From contig NZ_BAABWQ010000002.1 of NCBI RefSeq assembly GCF_040370365.1, positions 930,001-994,000 on the forward strand: DNA of 64,000 nucleotides. Reading direction: 5' to 3'. Of the stretch, positions 1 to 8,617 are shown piece after piece (the stretch's first letter is position 1; each line of letters begins with the position of its first letter). The DNA is from Shimia sp040370365 (GTDB lineage Bacteria > Pseudomonadota > Alphaproteobacteria > Rhodobacterales > Rhodobacteraceae). The position numbers and the translations under genes are program-made. The notes under the pieces are model-generated. The model had not been told where the DNA came from, did not search any database, and saw only the letters and a program-made list of their open reading frames with translations.

Positions 1-2
1 CT

Positions 3-1010
3 GTCTTGCGGGTGCAAGACACCGAAATTGGATTGGCCGGGTTCATTGCTGTGCATTCAACCAAGCTGGGCCCCGCAGCGGGCGGGTTGCGCATGCGCCC
101 CTATGCCTCCGAAGACGCAGCCTTGACGGATGCTTTGCGCCTTTCAGAAGGCATGACGTACAAAAACGCTGCCGCAGGTTTGCCTTTGGGTGGCGGCAAA
201 GCGGTGATCATGGGCGATTCACGCAAAAAAACCACAGCGCAATTGCTCGCCTTTGCCAACGCCATATCTACTTTGGAAGGGTCCTACTGGACCGCCGAAG
301 ACATGGGCATGACGCCGCAAGACATGGAACTGCTGGCACGTGAAACAAAGTTTGTCGCAGGCCTGCCAAGCGGCCCCCATGCCAGCGGTGATCCATCCCC
401 CATCACGGCGCGTGGTATTTTTCAGTCCATTAAAGTCACTGCACAGCATCGTTTTGGGTCGCCAAACTTAACCGGGCGCACAATTGCGGTTCAGGGTCTG
501 GGTCACGTGGGCACATATCTTTGTGCGCTTCTGCATGAGGCAGGCGCGACACTCATTCTTGCTGATATAGACCCAAAACGCGTGGCCGATATCGCGCATA
601 AGTACCACGCGGAAATCGCAGACCCGGACTCTATCCTGTCTGCCAAAGCTGATATTTTTGCGCCTTGTGCCATTGGCGCAGTGCTCAACGCGCAGACGAT
701 TCCAGACCTTCAGGTATCCGCAGTGTGTGGCGGAGCCAACAACCAGCTTGCCACCACCAAAGATGCCGATCGCCTGCACGCGCGTGGCATTCTTTATGCA
801 CCCGACTTTGTCGCCAATGCCGGTGGCATCATCAACGTCGCCACCGAAGTTCTGCGCATTGATGACCGCGACACCTATGTCAGCGACAAACTCGCCGCAG
901 TAGAAACCACTCTTGGCCGCATCTTTGATCGTGCGAAAACGATGGAGTGCAGCCCTGCGCGTGTTGCCGTTTCAATTGTTGATGAAATGCTGGCCGATCG
1001 CGCCGCATAA
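3..1010 (+). CDS. Glu/Leu/Phe/Val dehydrogenase family protein (5' end outside window)
   Basis: This is an NAD-dependent amino-acid dehydrogenase of the Glu/Leu/Phe/Val family, which oxidatively deaminates an L-amino acid to its 2-oxo acid in the cytoplasm. The glycine-rich GGLRMRPY segment is followed by the catalytic lysine region, with lysines near residues 53 and 65 of the visible part (MTYKNAAAGLPLGGGK). A Rossmann GLGHVG motif lies near residue 164. The reading frame is open to the left edge and the conserved N-terminal region begins at once, so the true start is probably upstream of the window. The length and motifs resemble leucine or valine dehydrogenases more than hexameric glutamate dehydrogenases, but substrate cannot be read from the sequence. 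A weak hairpin follows the stop. Confidence 0.88.
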   Translation, partial: VLRVQDTEIGLAGFIAVHSTKLGPAAGGLRMRPYASEDAALTDALRLSEGMTYKNAAAGLPLGGGKAVIMGDSRKKTTAQLLAFANAISTLEGSYWTAEDMGMTPQDMELLARETKFVAGLPSGPHASGDPSPITARGIFQSIKVTAQHRFGSPNLTGRTIAVQGLGHVGTYLCALLHEAGATLILADIDPKRVADIAHKYHAEIADPDSILSAKADIFAPCAIGAVLNAQTIPDLQVSAVCGGANNQLATTKDADRLHARGILYAPDFVANAGGIINVATEVLRIDDRDTYVSDKLAAVETTLGRIFDRAKTMECSPARVAVSIVDEMLADRAA

Positions 1011-1040
1011 CACCCAAAGTCCAGTCACCTCTCAGAGCCT

Positions 1041-1070
1041 CGTCAGATTGCTGAGATCTGGCGAGTGTTT
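1041..1070 (+). terminator. Weak possible terminator after the dehydrogenase gene
   Basis: An 8-bp stem with one G-T pair (1041-1048 with 1056-1063) and a 7-base loop is followed by a short T-rich stretch. It lies about 30 bases after the stop codon. The stem is imperfect and the T run is only four bases, so this is a weak call. I see nothing else in 1011-1273. Confidence 0.3.
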
Positions 1071-1273
1071 TGCGTGAGGCATCCGGCGAAATGCAATGAT
1101 TTCTACAGAGAGAAAGGAGCAAACGAAAACCGCTCCAAGCGCGACACGTGCATCACCGGCCATACGCCGCACAATCAGACCAAACCCTCTCTTAGTTTCC
1201 ACCGGCTTTGGCCCCAAAAACTCCGCCATCAGAGATGGCTTAAGGCTCCTCCGATAGATCGGCACACTCTAGA

Positions 1274-2182
1274 TCAGACCGAGGGAGGTTTCTGCGAACT
1301 GGTCAGCCGGTTTAAGAAAAAGAAACTTGCAAGTGTTGCAACAAATAGTGCGACTGAGGCGAAAATCACAAAAAGAGTCCTCGCATGAATGATGGACCGA
1401 GACTGATTCACAGGGCTCCAATTCAAGTATCCAACGACTTCTCCGGTATCAATGGCCACTGCGACACCGTTCTTGCCACCCGGTATGGTCTTGCCAAATT
1501 GTAAATCCGACAGTGGCAACAGATCCAGCAACCGGCCCAAATTTGCAGAGTTTAACAAATTGAGGGTGACCAAAACATAGGGCGGTTCCTTCGAGAGCTC
1601 TATGCCTCCAGGGTCCGGAACAATGGCAAATGAAGTGGCAATGGCGACCTCTTCACCGATCTCAATAATTTCCACCGCCGACAATTTCTCGAAGAACGGT
1701 GCAAACGTTGTTCTTAAGTCTGGCTCCGACTTTTTGATGCTACTGTATTCTGCGTGAATGCCCAAAAACGTGCGCGCAATGCTTTGAAGCTCTGCCAAAT
1801 CTTCAAATTTTTGCGCCTCAGGATCAGGCGAGTGTTGAAATACAACTCTTCCGTTGCGCCCGATCATCAGGGCGTAATCGTATCCTGTGGTGGCTCCAAG
1901 TTCGCTGCCGAACCGTCGCTCAATCCAACTTTCATCAAAATTTATAGAAACATTTTCGTACGCTGCGTTTGAAGCCGCGTATCGTTCTAGTTCGGTTTTC
2001 AGCAACAGCTGGTAGTTGTCGAAGACCTTTTCTACCAGCGCGGTTTCCATCTCGTCCGTCGCCAACGCAGAAGCCCAAATTCTATAGTACACCGAGCTAT
2101 GCACCGCAGAAAGAAACACAAAGCTGACCAACAGAATTATGACGAAGTGGGTCCTGAACCTAACATCACGCGTTCGTGCCAT
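1274..2182 (-). CDS. Orphan CHASE4-domain membrane sensor protein
   Basis: The 302-residue protein has a short basic N-terminus, a membrane segment at about 11-31, an extracytoplasmic domain at about 35-265 and a second membrane segment at about 268-290. It then stops after some 12 residues. The extracytoplasmic part resembles the CHASE4 sensing domain (an aromatic-rich SNAAYENVS stretch, then GYDYALMIGRNGRVVF), which normally precedes GGDEF, EAL or histidine kinase domains. No output domain is present here, and the 263 bases downstream encode nothing resembling one. It may therefore signal through a partner. The neighbouring chemoreceptor gene is divergent, separated by a shared 300-bp upstream region. 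The ligand is unknown. An ATG start with GGAGG nearby supports the chosen start. Confidence 0.72.
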   Translation of the reverse strand: MARTRDVRFRTHFVIILLVSFVFLSAVHSSVYYRIWASALATDEMETALVEKVFDNYQLLLKTELERYAASNAAYENVSINFDESWIERRFGSELGATTGYDYALMIGRNGRVVFQHSPDPEAQKFEDLAELQSIARTFLGIHAEYSSIKKSEPDLRTTFAPFFEKLSAVEIIEIGEEVAIATSFAIVPDPGGIELSKEPPYVLVTLNLLNSANLGRLLDLLPLSDLQFGKTIPGGKNGVAVAIDTGEVVGYLNWSPVNQSRSIIHARTLFVIFASVALFVATLASFFFLNRLTSSQKPPSV

Positions 2183-2482
2183 TTTGCCTCCAAAAATGGA
2201 GGGAGGAAAATCTCACTCCTACCCAACAGTACCATGGTAGGTACGCAAGAAAAGGTTGATTTTTGAAAATCCCGCTTGGATTTTCGATATTTTATCCCAT
2301 TACATCAATAATTTAGTAACAAGATCACTCCGGCTGTCGAAATAAGCCAAAAAAAACCGCTGCTGCCCAAGGCACAAGCACCAGCGTTGACCTGACACCG
2401 TTTGAGCCACGATTCCAGAACAAGGGAATTTTAAGTTTCTTGGAATACGAACGGGCAACAAATTTTTTTGACAGGAAAAGCC
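2183..2482. other. Shared upstream region of CHASE4 protein and chemoreceptor genes
   Basis: This 300-bp AT-rich gap separates two divergent genes and must contain both promoters. It holds a nested palindrome at 2229-2244 (GTACC...GGTAC around ACCATGGT) and a TTGACC hexamer near 2387 that could be a -35 element for the chemoreceptor gene. No matching -10 stands out. I found no gene in it. Confidence 0.4.
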
Positions 2483-4279
2483 ATGAGAAATTTCTCACTT
2501 CGCGTGCAGATTTTTGCATTTGCTTGTGCATTGCTATCAGTGACGTTGGCCATCGTCACATCTTCACTTTTTGTTAACCACCAGCTGACCGCCAGCCTCC
2601 AGCTTTCTCAAATCACAAACACTCAGGTCAAAAGCCTTGATGACATGAAAGAGGACATAGAACAGGCTGTCGGCGATTTGCTTTCATTCGCTATCGGCAA
2701 CCCTGAGGGTCTCTCGGGTTTTGCGGGCAACATGCAAGAGGTGGAGGCCGAAATTGACTTGGCCCAAGGCCGCTTTATCGACGTTGAAATTCCTTCTGCT
2801 GTACAGGCTGAGGAATTTGAGGTCCTCAACTCTCAGCGTGATGTTCTTCAAAAAATCGCGGAGCATTATGAGAGCCTGGAGACGCCCGATCTGGAATTGA
2901 GAGTGGAGCGCGCATCAGAGAATGTTTTGCCTTTGGTCTATGAGCTGAAAGACTCGATCAACGGTTTACAAGACTCCATGAGCAGCTCAAAAGCCGAAGC
3001 AGAAGAAGCCATTTCAAACCTCGTGCAAAAAGGAGAGCTGATTCTGTGGGCAAGCAGTTCCGCAGCAGTTGTTTTTGCAATTTTGATCGCATTTATCTTT
3101 GGCAAGCGGTTGAGTGCTCCAGTGGTCTCTGTCGCGAAGGCTATTCAGAAGTTGTCTGATGAAGACTACCGGTCCAAAGTTCAGGGCGTCGAATTCAAAG
3201 ACGAAGTCGGTGAAATTGCCAGATACTCCGAAGAACTTCGTCAAAGGTTGCGTCAGGCGGAACTGGACAGAAGCGAAGCTGATCACAAAAACGCTCTCCG
3301 AGTTAAATTGTTTGAGCAGCTCAGAAGCGCCATGGACGACCTGAAAGGTGGGAAAATGAGCTTGGAAATTGACTCGAGCGAATGGACTGAACTTGGTCAA
3401 ACCTACACCGATCTCTGTGGCAACTTTAATTCTCTGGCGTCGTCTCTCGAGAATCTTGTCTCCCAGCTGGACACAAGCTCCTCGGTCGTCGACTCCAGTG
3501 CTGTCGAAATGGCCCGCATGTCAGGAGAAATGTCGCGGCGCGCGGAAACACAAGTCGCCACTCTAGAGGAATCGGCAGCAGCGTTGAACCAATTGCTATC
3601 CGGTCTGAAAACCAGCACCGATTTTGCAAAATCGTCGGAAGACAAAGCAAATGAGGGTAAAAAGCTAGCTGAACAAGGCAACACTGAGATGAGCAAGGTG
3701 ATGCAAGCAATGCATGGCATCGCAGATTCTTCGTCAAAGATTGGCAACATCATCTCGTCGATTGACGACATCGCATTTCAGACAAATCTGTTGGCGTTAA
3801 ACGCAGGGGTGGAAGCAGCCCGCGCTGGTGAGGCCGGACGGGGTTTTGCTGTTGTGGCTTCGGAAGTCCGCCAACTTGCAGTTTCTGCTGCAGGCTCCGC
3901 CCGCGAAATCAAAAACATCGTCGATCAAAGTGCATCTCAGGTGAAGACAGGAGAAGATTTGGTGCGGGCCGCTGCAGATACATTTGACCACATTTCGGAT
4001 AGTATTGGCGGCATCGCGAGTTCGGTATCACACATTTCGAATTCCGTGTCGGAACAGGCCGCGGGATGCCAAGAGATCAGCGTCGGGATAAACGAGCTCG
4101 ACCAAGTCGGTCAACAAAACGCGGTTGCCATCGAAGAAACTGAAGCGACCAGTCGCCAACTGAGAGGCGAAGCCGCTCATCTCCGAGAGACCCTTGCGCG
4201 TTTTGTCGAGAACGACACTCAAACTGAGCCGGATTCTGCAGAGTTGGATGCTCTGGAGGACGTTGATCAAGTCGCCTAA
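2483..4279 (+). CDS. Methyl-accepting chemotaxis protein
   Basis: This transmembrane chemoreceptor passes a periplasmic signal to the CheA/CheW array. It has a membrane segment at about 7-30, a mostly helical periplasmic region, a second membrane segment at about 185-207, a HAMP linker, and a coiled-coil signalling domain. The highly conserved hairpin tip (DDIAFQTNLLALNAGVEAAR) is at about 428-447. The C-terminus is acidic and has no NWETF-type pentapeptide for CheR/CheB tethering. The ATG at 2483 is chosen over an in-frame TTG 15 bases upstream because AGGAAA lies just before it. No che genes are nearby, so it is an orphan receptor. Its divergent neighbour is an output-less CHASE4 sensor, which is suggestive but unproven as a partner. 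Confidence 0.93.
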   Translation: MRNFSLRVQIFAFACALLSVTLAIVTSSLFVNHQLTASLQLSQITNTQVKSLDDMKEDIEQAVGDLLSFAIGNPEGLSGFAGNMQEVEAEIDLAQGRFIDVEIPSAVQAEEFEVLNSQRDVLQKIAEHYESLETPDLELRVERASENVLPLVYELKDSINGLQDSMSSSKAEAEEAISNLVQKGELILWASSSAAVVFAILIAFIFGKRLSAPVVSVAKAIQKLSDEDYRSKVQGVEFKDEVGEIARYSEELRQRLRQAELDRSEADHKNALRVKLFEQLRSAMDDLKGGKMSLEIDSSEWTELGQTYTDLCGNFNSLASSLENLVSQLDTSSSVVDSSAVEMARMSGEMSRRAETQVATLEESAAALNQLLSGLKTSTDFAKSSEDKANEGKKLAEQGNTEMSKVMQAMHGIADSSSKIGNIISSIDDIAFQTNLLALNAGVEAARAGEAGRGFAVVASEVRQLAVSAAGSAREIKNIVDQSASQVKTGEDLVRAAADTFDHISDSIGGIASSVSHISNSVSEQAAGCQEISVGINELDQVGQQNAVAIEETEATSRQLRGEAAHLRETLARFVENDTQTEPDSAELDALEDVDQVA

Positions 4280-4602
4280 TTCTTGTTGAAGCCACCACCC
4301 GAACTCAGGTCAGGATGCATTGATTTTCATGGTCCTGCTGATTTCGGGTGGCGCCAAACACGGCGATGACAGGCGCGGGCGCCATTGGCTGTGACCTGCA
4401 ACCCAAAAACCGGCGAGATTGATGCCGGCATTCTCCACCAATGATCCCGCAAATGGGAGGGATCGTGCCATGAAGACGGGCATTGTCAGGTTGTTGGCGC
4501 CTCACTGGCATCAACAATTTGAGGCGCCGTTGATCTTAAATGGCGCAATGGACAATGCGCCAGCTTCTTCAAAGCATCAGCGTAGGGAGCCGAACCAACG
4601 CA
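4280..4602. other. Gene-free gap with four successive inverted repeats
   Basis: This 323-bp gap lies between the chemoreceptor stop and the hutU stop. I find no credible gene. Its second half holds four inverted repeats: 4410-4428 (CCGGC/GCCGG), 4443-4464 (GATCCC/GGGATC), 4496-4528 (GGCGCCTCA/TGAGGCGCC, perfect 9-bp arms) and 4541-4562 (TGGCGCA/TGCGCCA, perfect 7-bp arms). The last two lie 41-107 bases downstream of the hutU stop on the minus strand and may help to end the hutIHGU transcript, although no long T run follows either. Confidence 0.5.
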
Positions 4603-6285
4603 CTACGCTCTTCCAGACGGCTTGATGGATGGGAGATCAAGACCTTGCTGCTTGGCCCAGTCAGTTGCGATCTCATAGCCTGCATCCGCGTGGCGCATTA
4701 CACCTGTGGCTGGATCATTCCACAACACGTTCTTCAGCCGCCGTGCAGCATCATCGGTGCCGTCCGCGCAGATCACCATCCCAGAGTGTTGGGAGAAGCC
4801 CATGCCGACCCCGCCACCATGGTGGAGCGACACCCATGTGGCGCCACTGGCTGTGTTCAGCAGGGCATTCAGAAGCGGCCAGTCCGAAACGGCGTCGGAC
4901 CCATCCTTCATCGCCTCGGTTTCACGGTTTGGCGAGGCAACAGAGCCACTATCAAGGTGGTCTCGCCCGATCACAACCGGTGCCTTTAGCTCACCATTGC
5001 GCACCATTTCGTTGAACGCGAGCCCCGCCCGATGCCGATCCCCGAGCCCGATCCAGCAAATCCGCGCGGGCAATCCCTGAAAGGCGATCCGTTCGCGAGC
5101 CATGTCCAGCCAGTTGTGCAGATGGGTGTTGTCCGGGAACAGCTCTTTCATCTTGGCGTCGGTCTTGTAGATGTCCTCTGGATCGCCCGACAAAGCACAC
5201 CAACGGAACGGGCCGATCCCCTTGCAAAAGAGCGGTCGGACATAGGCCGGCACAAAGCCTGGAAAGGCGAAGGCGTTCGAGAGCCCCTCCTCCAATGCCA
5301 CCTGCCGGATGTTATTGCCATAATCCAGCGTCGGCACACCCGCGTTCCAAAAGTCCACCATTGCGGCCACATGCACTTTCATTGAGGCGCGGGCGGACCT
5401 TTCGACCGCCTTCGGATCGCTTTCTCGTTTCTCGCGCCACTCAGCCATCGTCCAGCCTTGGGGTAGGTAGCCATTCACCGGGTCATGGGCACTGGTCTGA
5501 TCGGTCACGATGTCCGGACGGACGCCGCGTGCCACCAGTTCCGGAAAAATGTCGGCGGCATTGCCCAAGAGACCTACGGATTTCGCCTCACCCGCCGCCG
5601 TCCAGCGCTCGATCATTTCCAGAGCCTCACTCAGCGTCTCCGCCTTTTCGTCCAAATAGCGGGTGCGTAGGCGGAAATCGATGCTGTCAGGGTTACATTC
5701 TACAGCCAAACAGCAGGCACCCGCCATCGCAGCCGCCAGAGGCTGCGCCCCCCCCATGCCGCCAAGCCCTCCGGTCAGAACCCACTTGCCCTTAAGGTTG
5801 CCGCCATAGTGCTGGCGACCTGCCTCGGCAAACGTTTCATAGGTTCCCTGAACAATGCCTTGGGTTCCGATGTAAATCCATGACCCAGCCGTCATCTGGC
5901 CATACATCATGAGCCCCTTGCGATCGAGCTCATGAAAATGATCCCAATTGGCCCAATGCGGAACGATGTTTGAATTGGCAATCAACACCCGCGGTGCATC
6001 CGCATGGGTGCGAAAAATGCCAACCGGCTTGCCCGATTGCACCAGCAAAGTTTCATCATCTTCAAGCGTCTTAAGGCTGGCGACGATCTGATCGAAATCT
6101 TCCCAAGAGCGCGCGGCACGGCCAATGCCCCCATAAACGACCAACTCGTGCGGGCTCTCTGCCACATCGGGATGCAGGTTGTTCATTAACATGCGCATCG
6201 CTGCCTCAGTGAGCCAACTCTTGGCGGTGATGTTCGGACCGGTCGCTGGAAAGATATCGCGGACATTCTTGCGGTTCTGAGTCAT
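4603..6285 (-). CDS. hutU: Urocanate hydratase (urocanase)
   Basis: HutU converts urocanate to 4-imidazolone-5-propionate, the second step of histidine degradation, using tightly bound NAD+. The 560-residue length is typical. Recognisable urocanase segments include GGMGGAQPLAAAMAGACCLAVE in the NAD-binding domain (quoted in part: GGLGGMGGAQPL) and DYGNNIRQVALEEG near the active site. The start MTQNRKNVRD at 6285 is preferred over longer in-frame starts because it overlaps the hutG stop by the ATGA arrangement used throughout this operon. It is the last gene of hutI-hutH-hutG-hutU. Confidence 0.97.
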   Translation of the reverse strand: MTQNRKNVRDIFPATGPNITAKSWLTEAAMRMLMNNLHPDVAESPHELVVYGGIGRAARSWEDFDQIVASLKTLEDDETLLVQSGKPVGIFRTHADAPRVLIANSNIVPHWANWDHFHELDRKGLMMYGQMTAGSWIYIGTQGIVQGTYETFAEAGRQHYGGNLKGKWVLTGGLGGMGGAQPLAAAMAGACCLAVECNPDSIDFRLRTRYLDEKAETLSEALEMIERWTAAGEAKSVGLLGNAADIFPELVARGVRPDIVTDQTSAHDPVNGYLPQGWTMAEWREKRESDPKAVERSARASMKVHVAAMVDFWNAGVPTLDYGNNIRQVALEEGLSNAFAFPGFVPAYVRPLFCKGIGPFRWCALSGDPEDIYKTDAKMKELFPDNTHLHNWLDMARERIAFQGLPARICWIGLGDRHRAGLAFNEMVRNGELKAPVVIGRDHLDSGSVASPNRETEAMKDGSDAVSDWPLLNALLNTASGATWVSLHHGGGVGMGFSQHSGMVICADGTDDAARRLKNVLWNDPATGVMRHADAGYEIATDWAKQQGLDLPSIKPSGRA

Positions 6286-7085
6286 GGATCGATCTCCTGT
6301 GCGGTGTTCTTTAGAGCGTTCAATATGTCTTTCAGGGGGCGCCTCAGGCGGGTGGCCTTGGTGGTGGAGTATCGCCATGGAGAGGTCTCGTTCTCCAGAT
6401 ACGTTGACTGCGCCAATTCCATCTGGATTGCATGAATGCCTTTTTCTGGCTGACCATAGTGGCGCGTCGTCCAGCCGCCCCGAAAACGGCCATTCAACAC
6501 GTGGGTGTAGCCGTCATCTCTGGCGCAGATACCTTGGACGGCGGCCTCCAGAGTAGAGGCGCAGGTCACCCCAAGATTTGTGCCAATGCTGAAGTCAGGC
6601 AACACCCCGTCAAAGAGGAAGGAAATCTCGGACCGGATAGAATGACAATCGTAGAGCACCGCAATGCCATGCGCTTCTTTCACGCGCATCAGCTCTGCCT
6701 CGATGGCAGCGTGGTAAGGCCTGTGAAACGCCGCCAGCCGCGCCGCCACCTCGTTGGCATCAGGCTCTTGCCCGGCGGCATAGATCGGCGCTCCGTCGAA
6801 ATCCGTCACTGGACACAGCTGAGTCGTATTCTGACCCGGATAAAGGCTTTGCCCTCTTGGGTCGCGGTTGGCATCAATCAGGTAGCGGTGGAAATTCGCG
6901 GCAACGATTGTTGCATCAGGCATAAGCCCCGCATAAAGCCGGTCTATATGCCAATCGGTGTCCGTCAATTGTCGGCCGCGATCGTTGAGAGCCATCATGG
7001 CGCTCTCCGGCATCCAGGTGCCCGTATGGGGCATCGCCAGAACAAGACAGCTGTCGCCTCGTGCGATCGAGACAGGCTCCATCAC
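6282..7085 (-). CDS. hutG: N-formylglutamate deformylase
   Basis: HutG hydrolyses N-formyl-L-glutamate to glutamate and formate, the last step of the five-step histidine pathway. The 267-residue protein belongs to the N-formylglutamate amidohydrolase family (PF05013). It shows the early AMPHTGTWMP segment, DWHIDRLY, and the conserved DCHSIRSE stretch that contributes metal-binding residues. It is not the ureohydrolase-type formiminoglutamase that is sometimes also called HutG. This agrees with a hutF deiminase being encoded just across the promoter. The gene overlaps both neighbours by four bases (ATGA), indicating translational coupling with hutH and hutU. Confidence 0.94.
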   Translation of the reverse strand: MMEPVSIARGDSCLVLAMPHTGTWMPESAMMALNDRGRQLTDTDWHIDRLYAGLMPDATIVAANFHRYLIDANRDPRGQSLYPGQNTTQLCPVTDFDGAPIYAAGQEPDANEVAARLAAFHRPYHAAIEAELMRVKEAHGIAVLYDCHSIRSEISFLFDGVLPDFSIGTNLGVTCASTLEAAVQGICARDDGYTHVLNGRFRGGWTTRHYGQPEKGIHAIQMELAQSTYLENETSPWRYSTTKATRLRRPLKDILNALKNTAQEIDP

Positions 7086-8617
7086 AGGGCCTCCAGTGTA
7101 AGAATGTCGTCCAGCCCTGCGGCCGTCGCAATTTCTCCGCTCTCGATCAGAGCAGCGGCTGCCGCGATGTCCCCCGCTAGATACCGGTCATCTCTCAGGG
7201 ACGCGCTGACTTGGCGCAGGCGGGCAATCACTGCAGACAGCGTCGAACTGGTCTGCAATCCCCCCCGAAACTCAACACCCTGTGCTGCACAAAGCAGCTC
7301 AACACCAAGGATGTTTGATAAGTTCTCATTCATTCGCATCAACCTGCGCGCACCATGGGCTGCCATCGAAACATGGTCTTCTTGGTTGGCACTGGTGGGG
7401 GTCGAGTCCGTTGAACACGGATTGGCGAGGTGTTTGTTCTCGCTCATCAGTGCCGCCGTGGTGACTTCGGCGATCATGAAGCCGGAATTCAGGCCTGGCT
7501 CTGGAGTCAGGAAGGGTGGCAAATCGAACGAAAGCGTCGGATCAACCATCAGCGCCACCCGCCTCTGTGCAATTGCCCCGATCTCAGCCAAAGCCAGCGC
7601 AATCTGATCGGCCGCAAACCCCACGGGTTCTGCATGGAAATTCCCGCCCGAGACAATCTGTCCAGTAGACGCGAGCACCAGCGGATTGTCGGTGACGGCA
7701 TTGGCTTCGATCTCAAGCGTACGGGCGGCTTGGCGCAAAAGGTCGATGGCGGCCCCCGTCACCTGTGGCTGACAACGGATGCAATAGGGATCCTGCACGC
7801 GCTTGTCGCCGTTCAGATGGCTGTCCCGAATGGCTGAGCCTTTCATCAGGGTCCGCAGCGCCGCTGCCACGTCGATCTGGCCGCGATGACCGCGTAAATC
7901 GTGGATTTCCGCCTCAAATGGTGCGGTTGAACCCATGATTGCGTCGGTGGACAACGCACCCGTGGCAACAGCAGAGCGGGCATTGTCCCAAGCTTCAAAA
8001 AGACCTGCGAGCGCATAGGCGGTTGAGAATTGTGTGCCATTGATCAGCGCGAGCCCCTCTTTGGGGCCCAGAACGATGGGCGACAGTCCAGCAGCGGCAA
8101 GGGCCTTGGCAGCGGGCATAGTCTGCCCATCGTAGGTCACGTCCCCCTCCCCGATCATGGCCGCTGCCATATGCGCGAGAGGGGCCAGATCGCCGGACGC
8201 CCCAACCGACCCTTGAGCCGGTACGAGAGGCAGCACATTTTCGGCCAGCATGGCCTCAATCTGTTCAATCGTTTTCCACGCAACCCCCGAAGCCCCACGG
8301 CCCAGCGACAAGAGCTTCAACGCCATCATGAGCCGCACAACATTCGGTGGCGTTGCCTCGCCGACCCCACAGCAATGCGACAGGATAAGGTTCCGCTGCA
8401 ATTGGGCGGTGTCATCGGCGTCAATGCGCAGGCTGGCAAGTTTGCCAAAACCAGTGTTCACACCGTAGATGGCCGCATCCCCGTTGGCCGCGTCCATCAC
8501 CATCTTTGCGGCTGCCTCGACCCTATCTCGGCAGGTCCGGTCCAATGTCGATGCCTGACGGCCCCGATAGATTGCGTCGAGTTGTGCCAGTGTGGCGGCA
8601 CCCGGTGTCAAAGTCAT
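7082..8617 (-). CDS. hutH: Histidine ammonia-lyase
   Basis: HutH removes ammonia from L-histidine to give urocanate, the first step of the pathway. The enzyme builds its electrophilic MIO cofactor autocatalytically from Ala140-Ser141-Gly142 in GSVGASGDLAPLAH, which is intact. Tyr51 in the YGVNTGFGKL segment is also conserved. The length of 511 residues is normal for the family. Its ATG overlaps the hutI stop in an ATGA and its own stop overlaps the hutG start in the same way. Confidence 0.97.
   Translation of the reverse strand: MTLTPGAATLAQLDAIYRGRQASTLDRTCRDRVEAAAKMVMDAANGDAAIYGVNTGFGKLASLRIDADDTAQLQRNLILSHCCGVGEATPPNVVRLMMALKLLSLGRGASGVAWKTIEQIEAMLAENVLPLVPAQGSVGASGDLAPLAHMAAAMIGEGDVTYDGQTMPAAKALAAAGLSPIVLGPKEGLALINGTQFSTAYALAGLFEAWDNARSAVATGALSTDAIMGSTAPFEAEIHDLRGHRGQIDVAAALRTLMKGSAIRDSHLNGDKRVQDPYCIRCQPQVTGAAIDLLRQAARTLEIEANAVTDNPLVLASTGQIVSGGNFHAEPVGFAADQIALALAEIGAIAQRRVALMVDPTLSFDLPPFLTPEPGLNSGFMIAEVTTAALMSENKHLANPCSTDSTPTSANQEDHVSMAAHGARRLMRMNENLSNILGVELLCAAQGVEFRGGLQTSSTLSAVIARLRQVSASLRDDRYLAGDIAAAAALIESGEIATAAGLDDILTLEAL

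Noticed and set aside
1032..1265. Minus-strand open frame downstream of the CHASE4 gene, considered as a lost GGDEF or kinase remnant
   Set aside because: The translation has no GGDEF, EAL or kinase motif and no hydrophobic or helical pattern suggesting a decayed output domain.
6282..7085. Formiminoglutamase (ureohydrolase-type HutG)
   Set aside because: The sequence has the N-formylglutamate amidohydrolase family motifs and lacks arginase-type metal motifs; hutF is present, which implies the deformylase route.
6432..7607. Long open frame (391 codons) on the plus strand opposite hutG and hutH
   Set aside because: It lies antisense to two certain hut genes with intact motifs and codes for no recognisable protein. 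High GC at third positions commonly opens such shadow frames.
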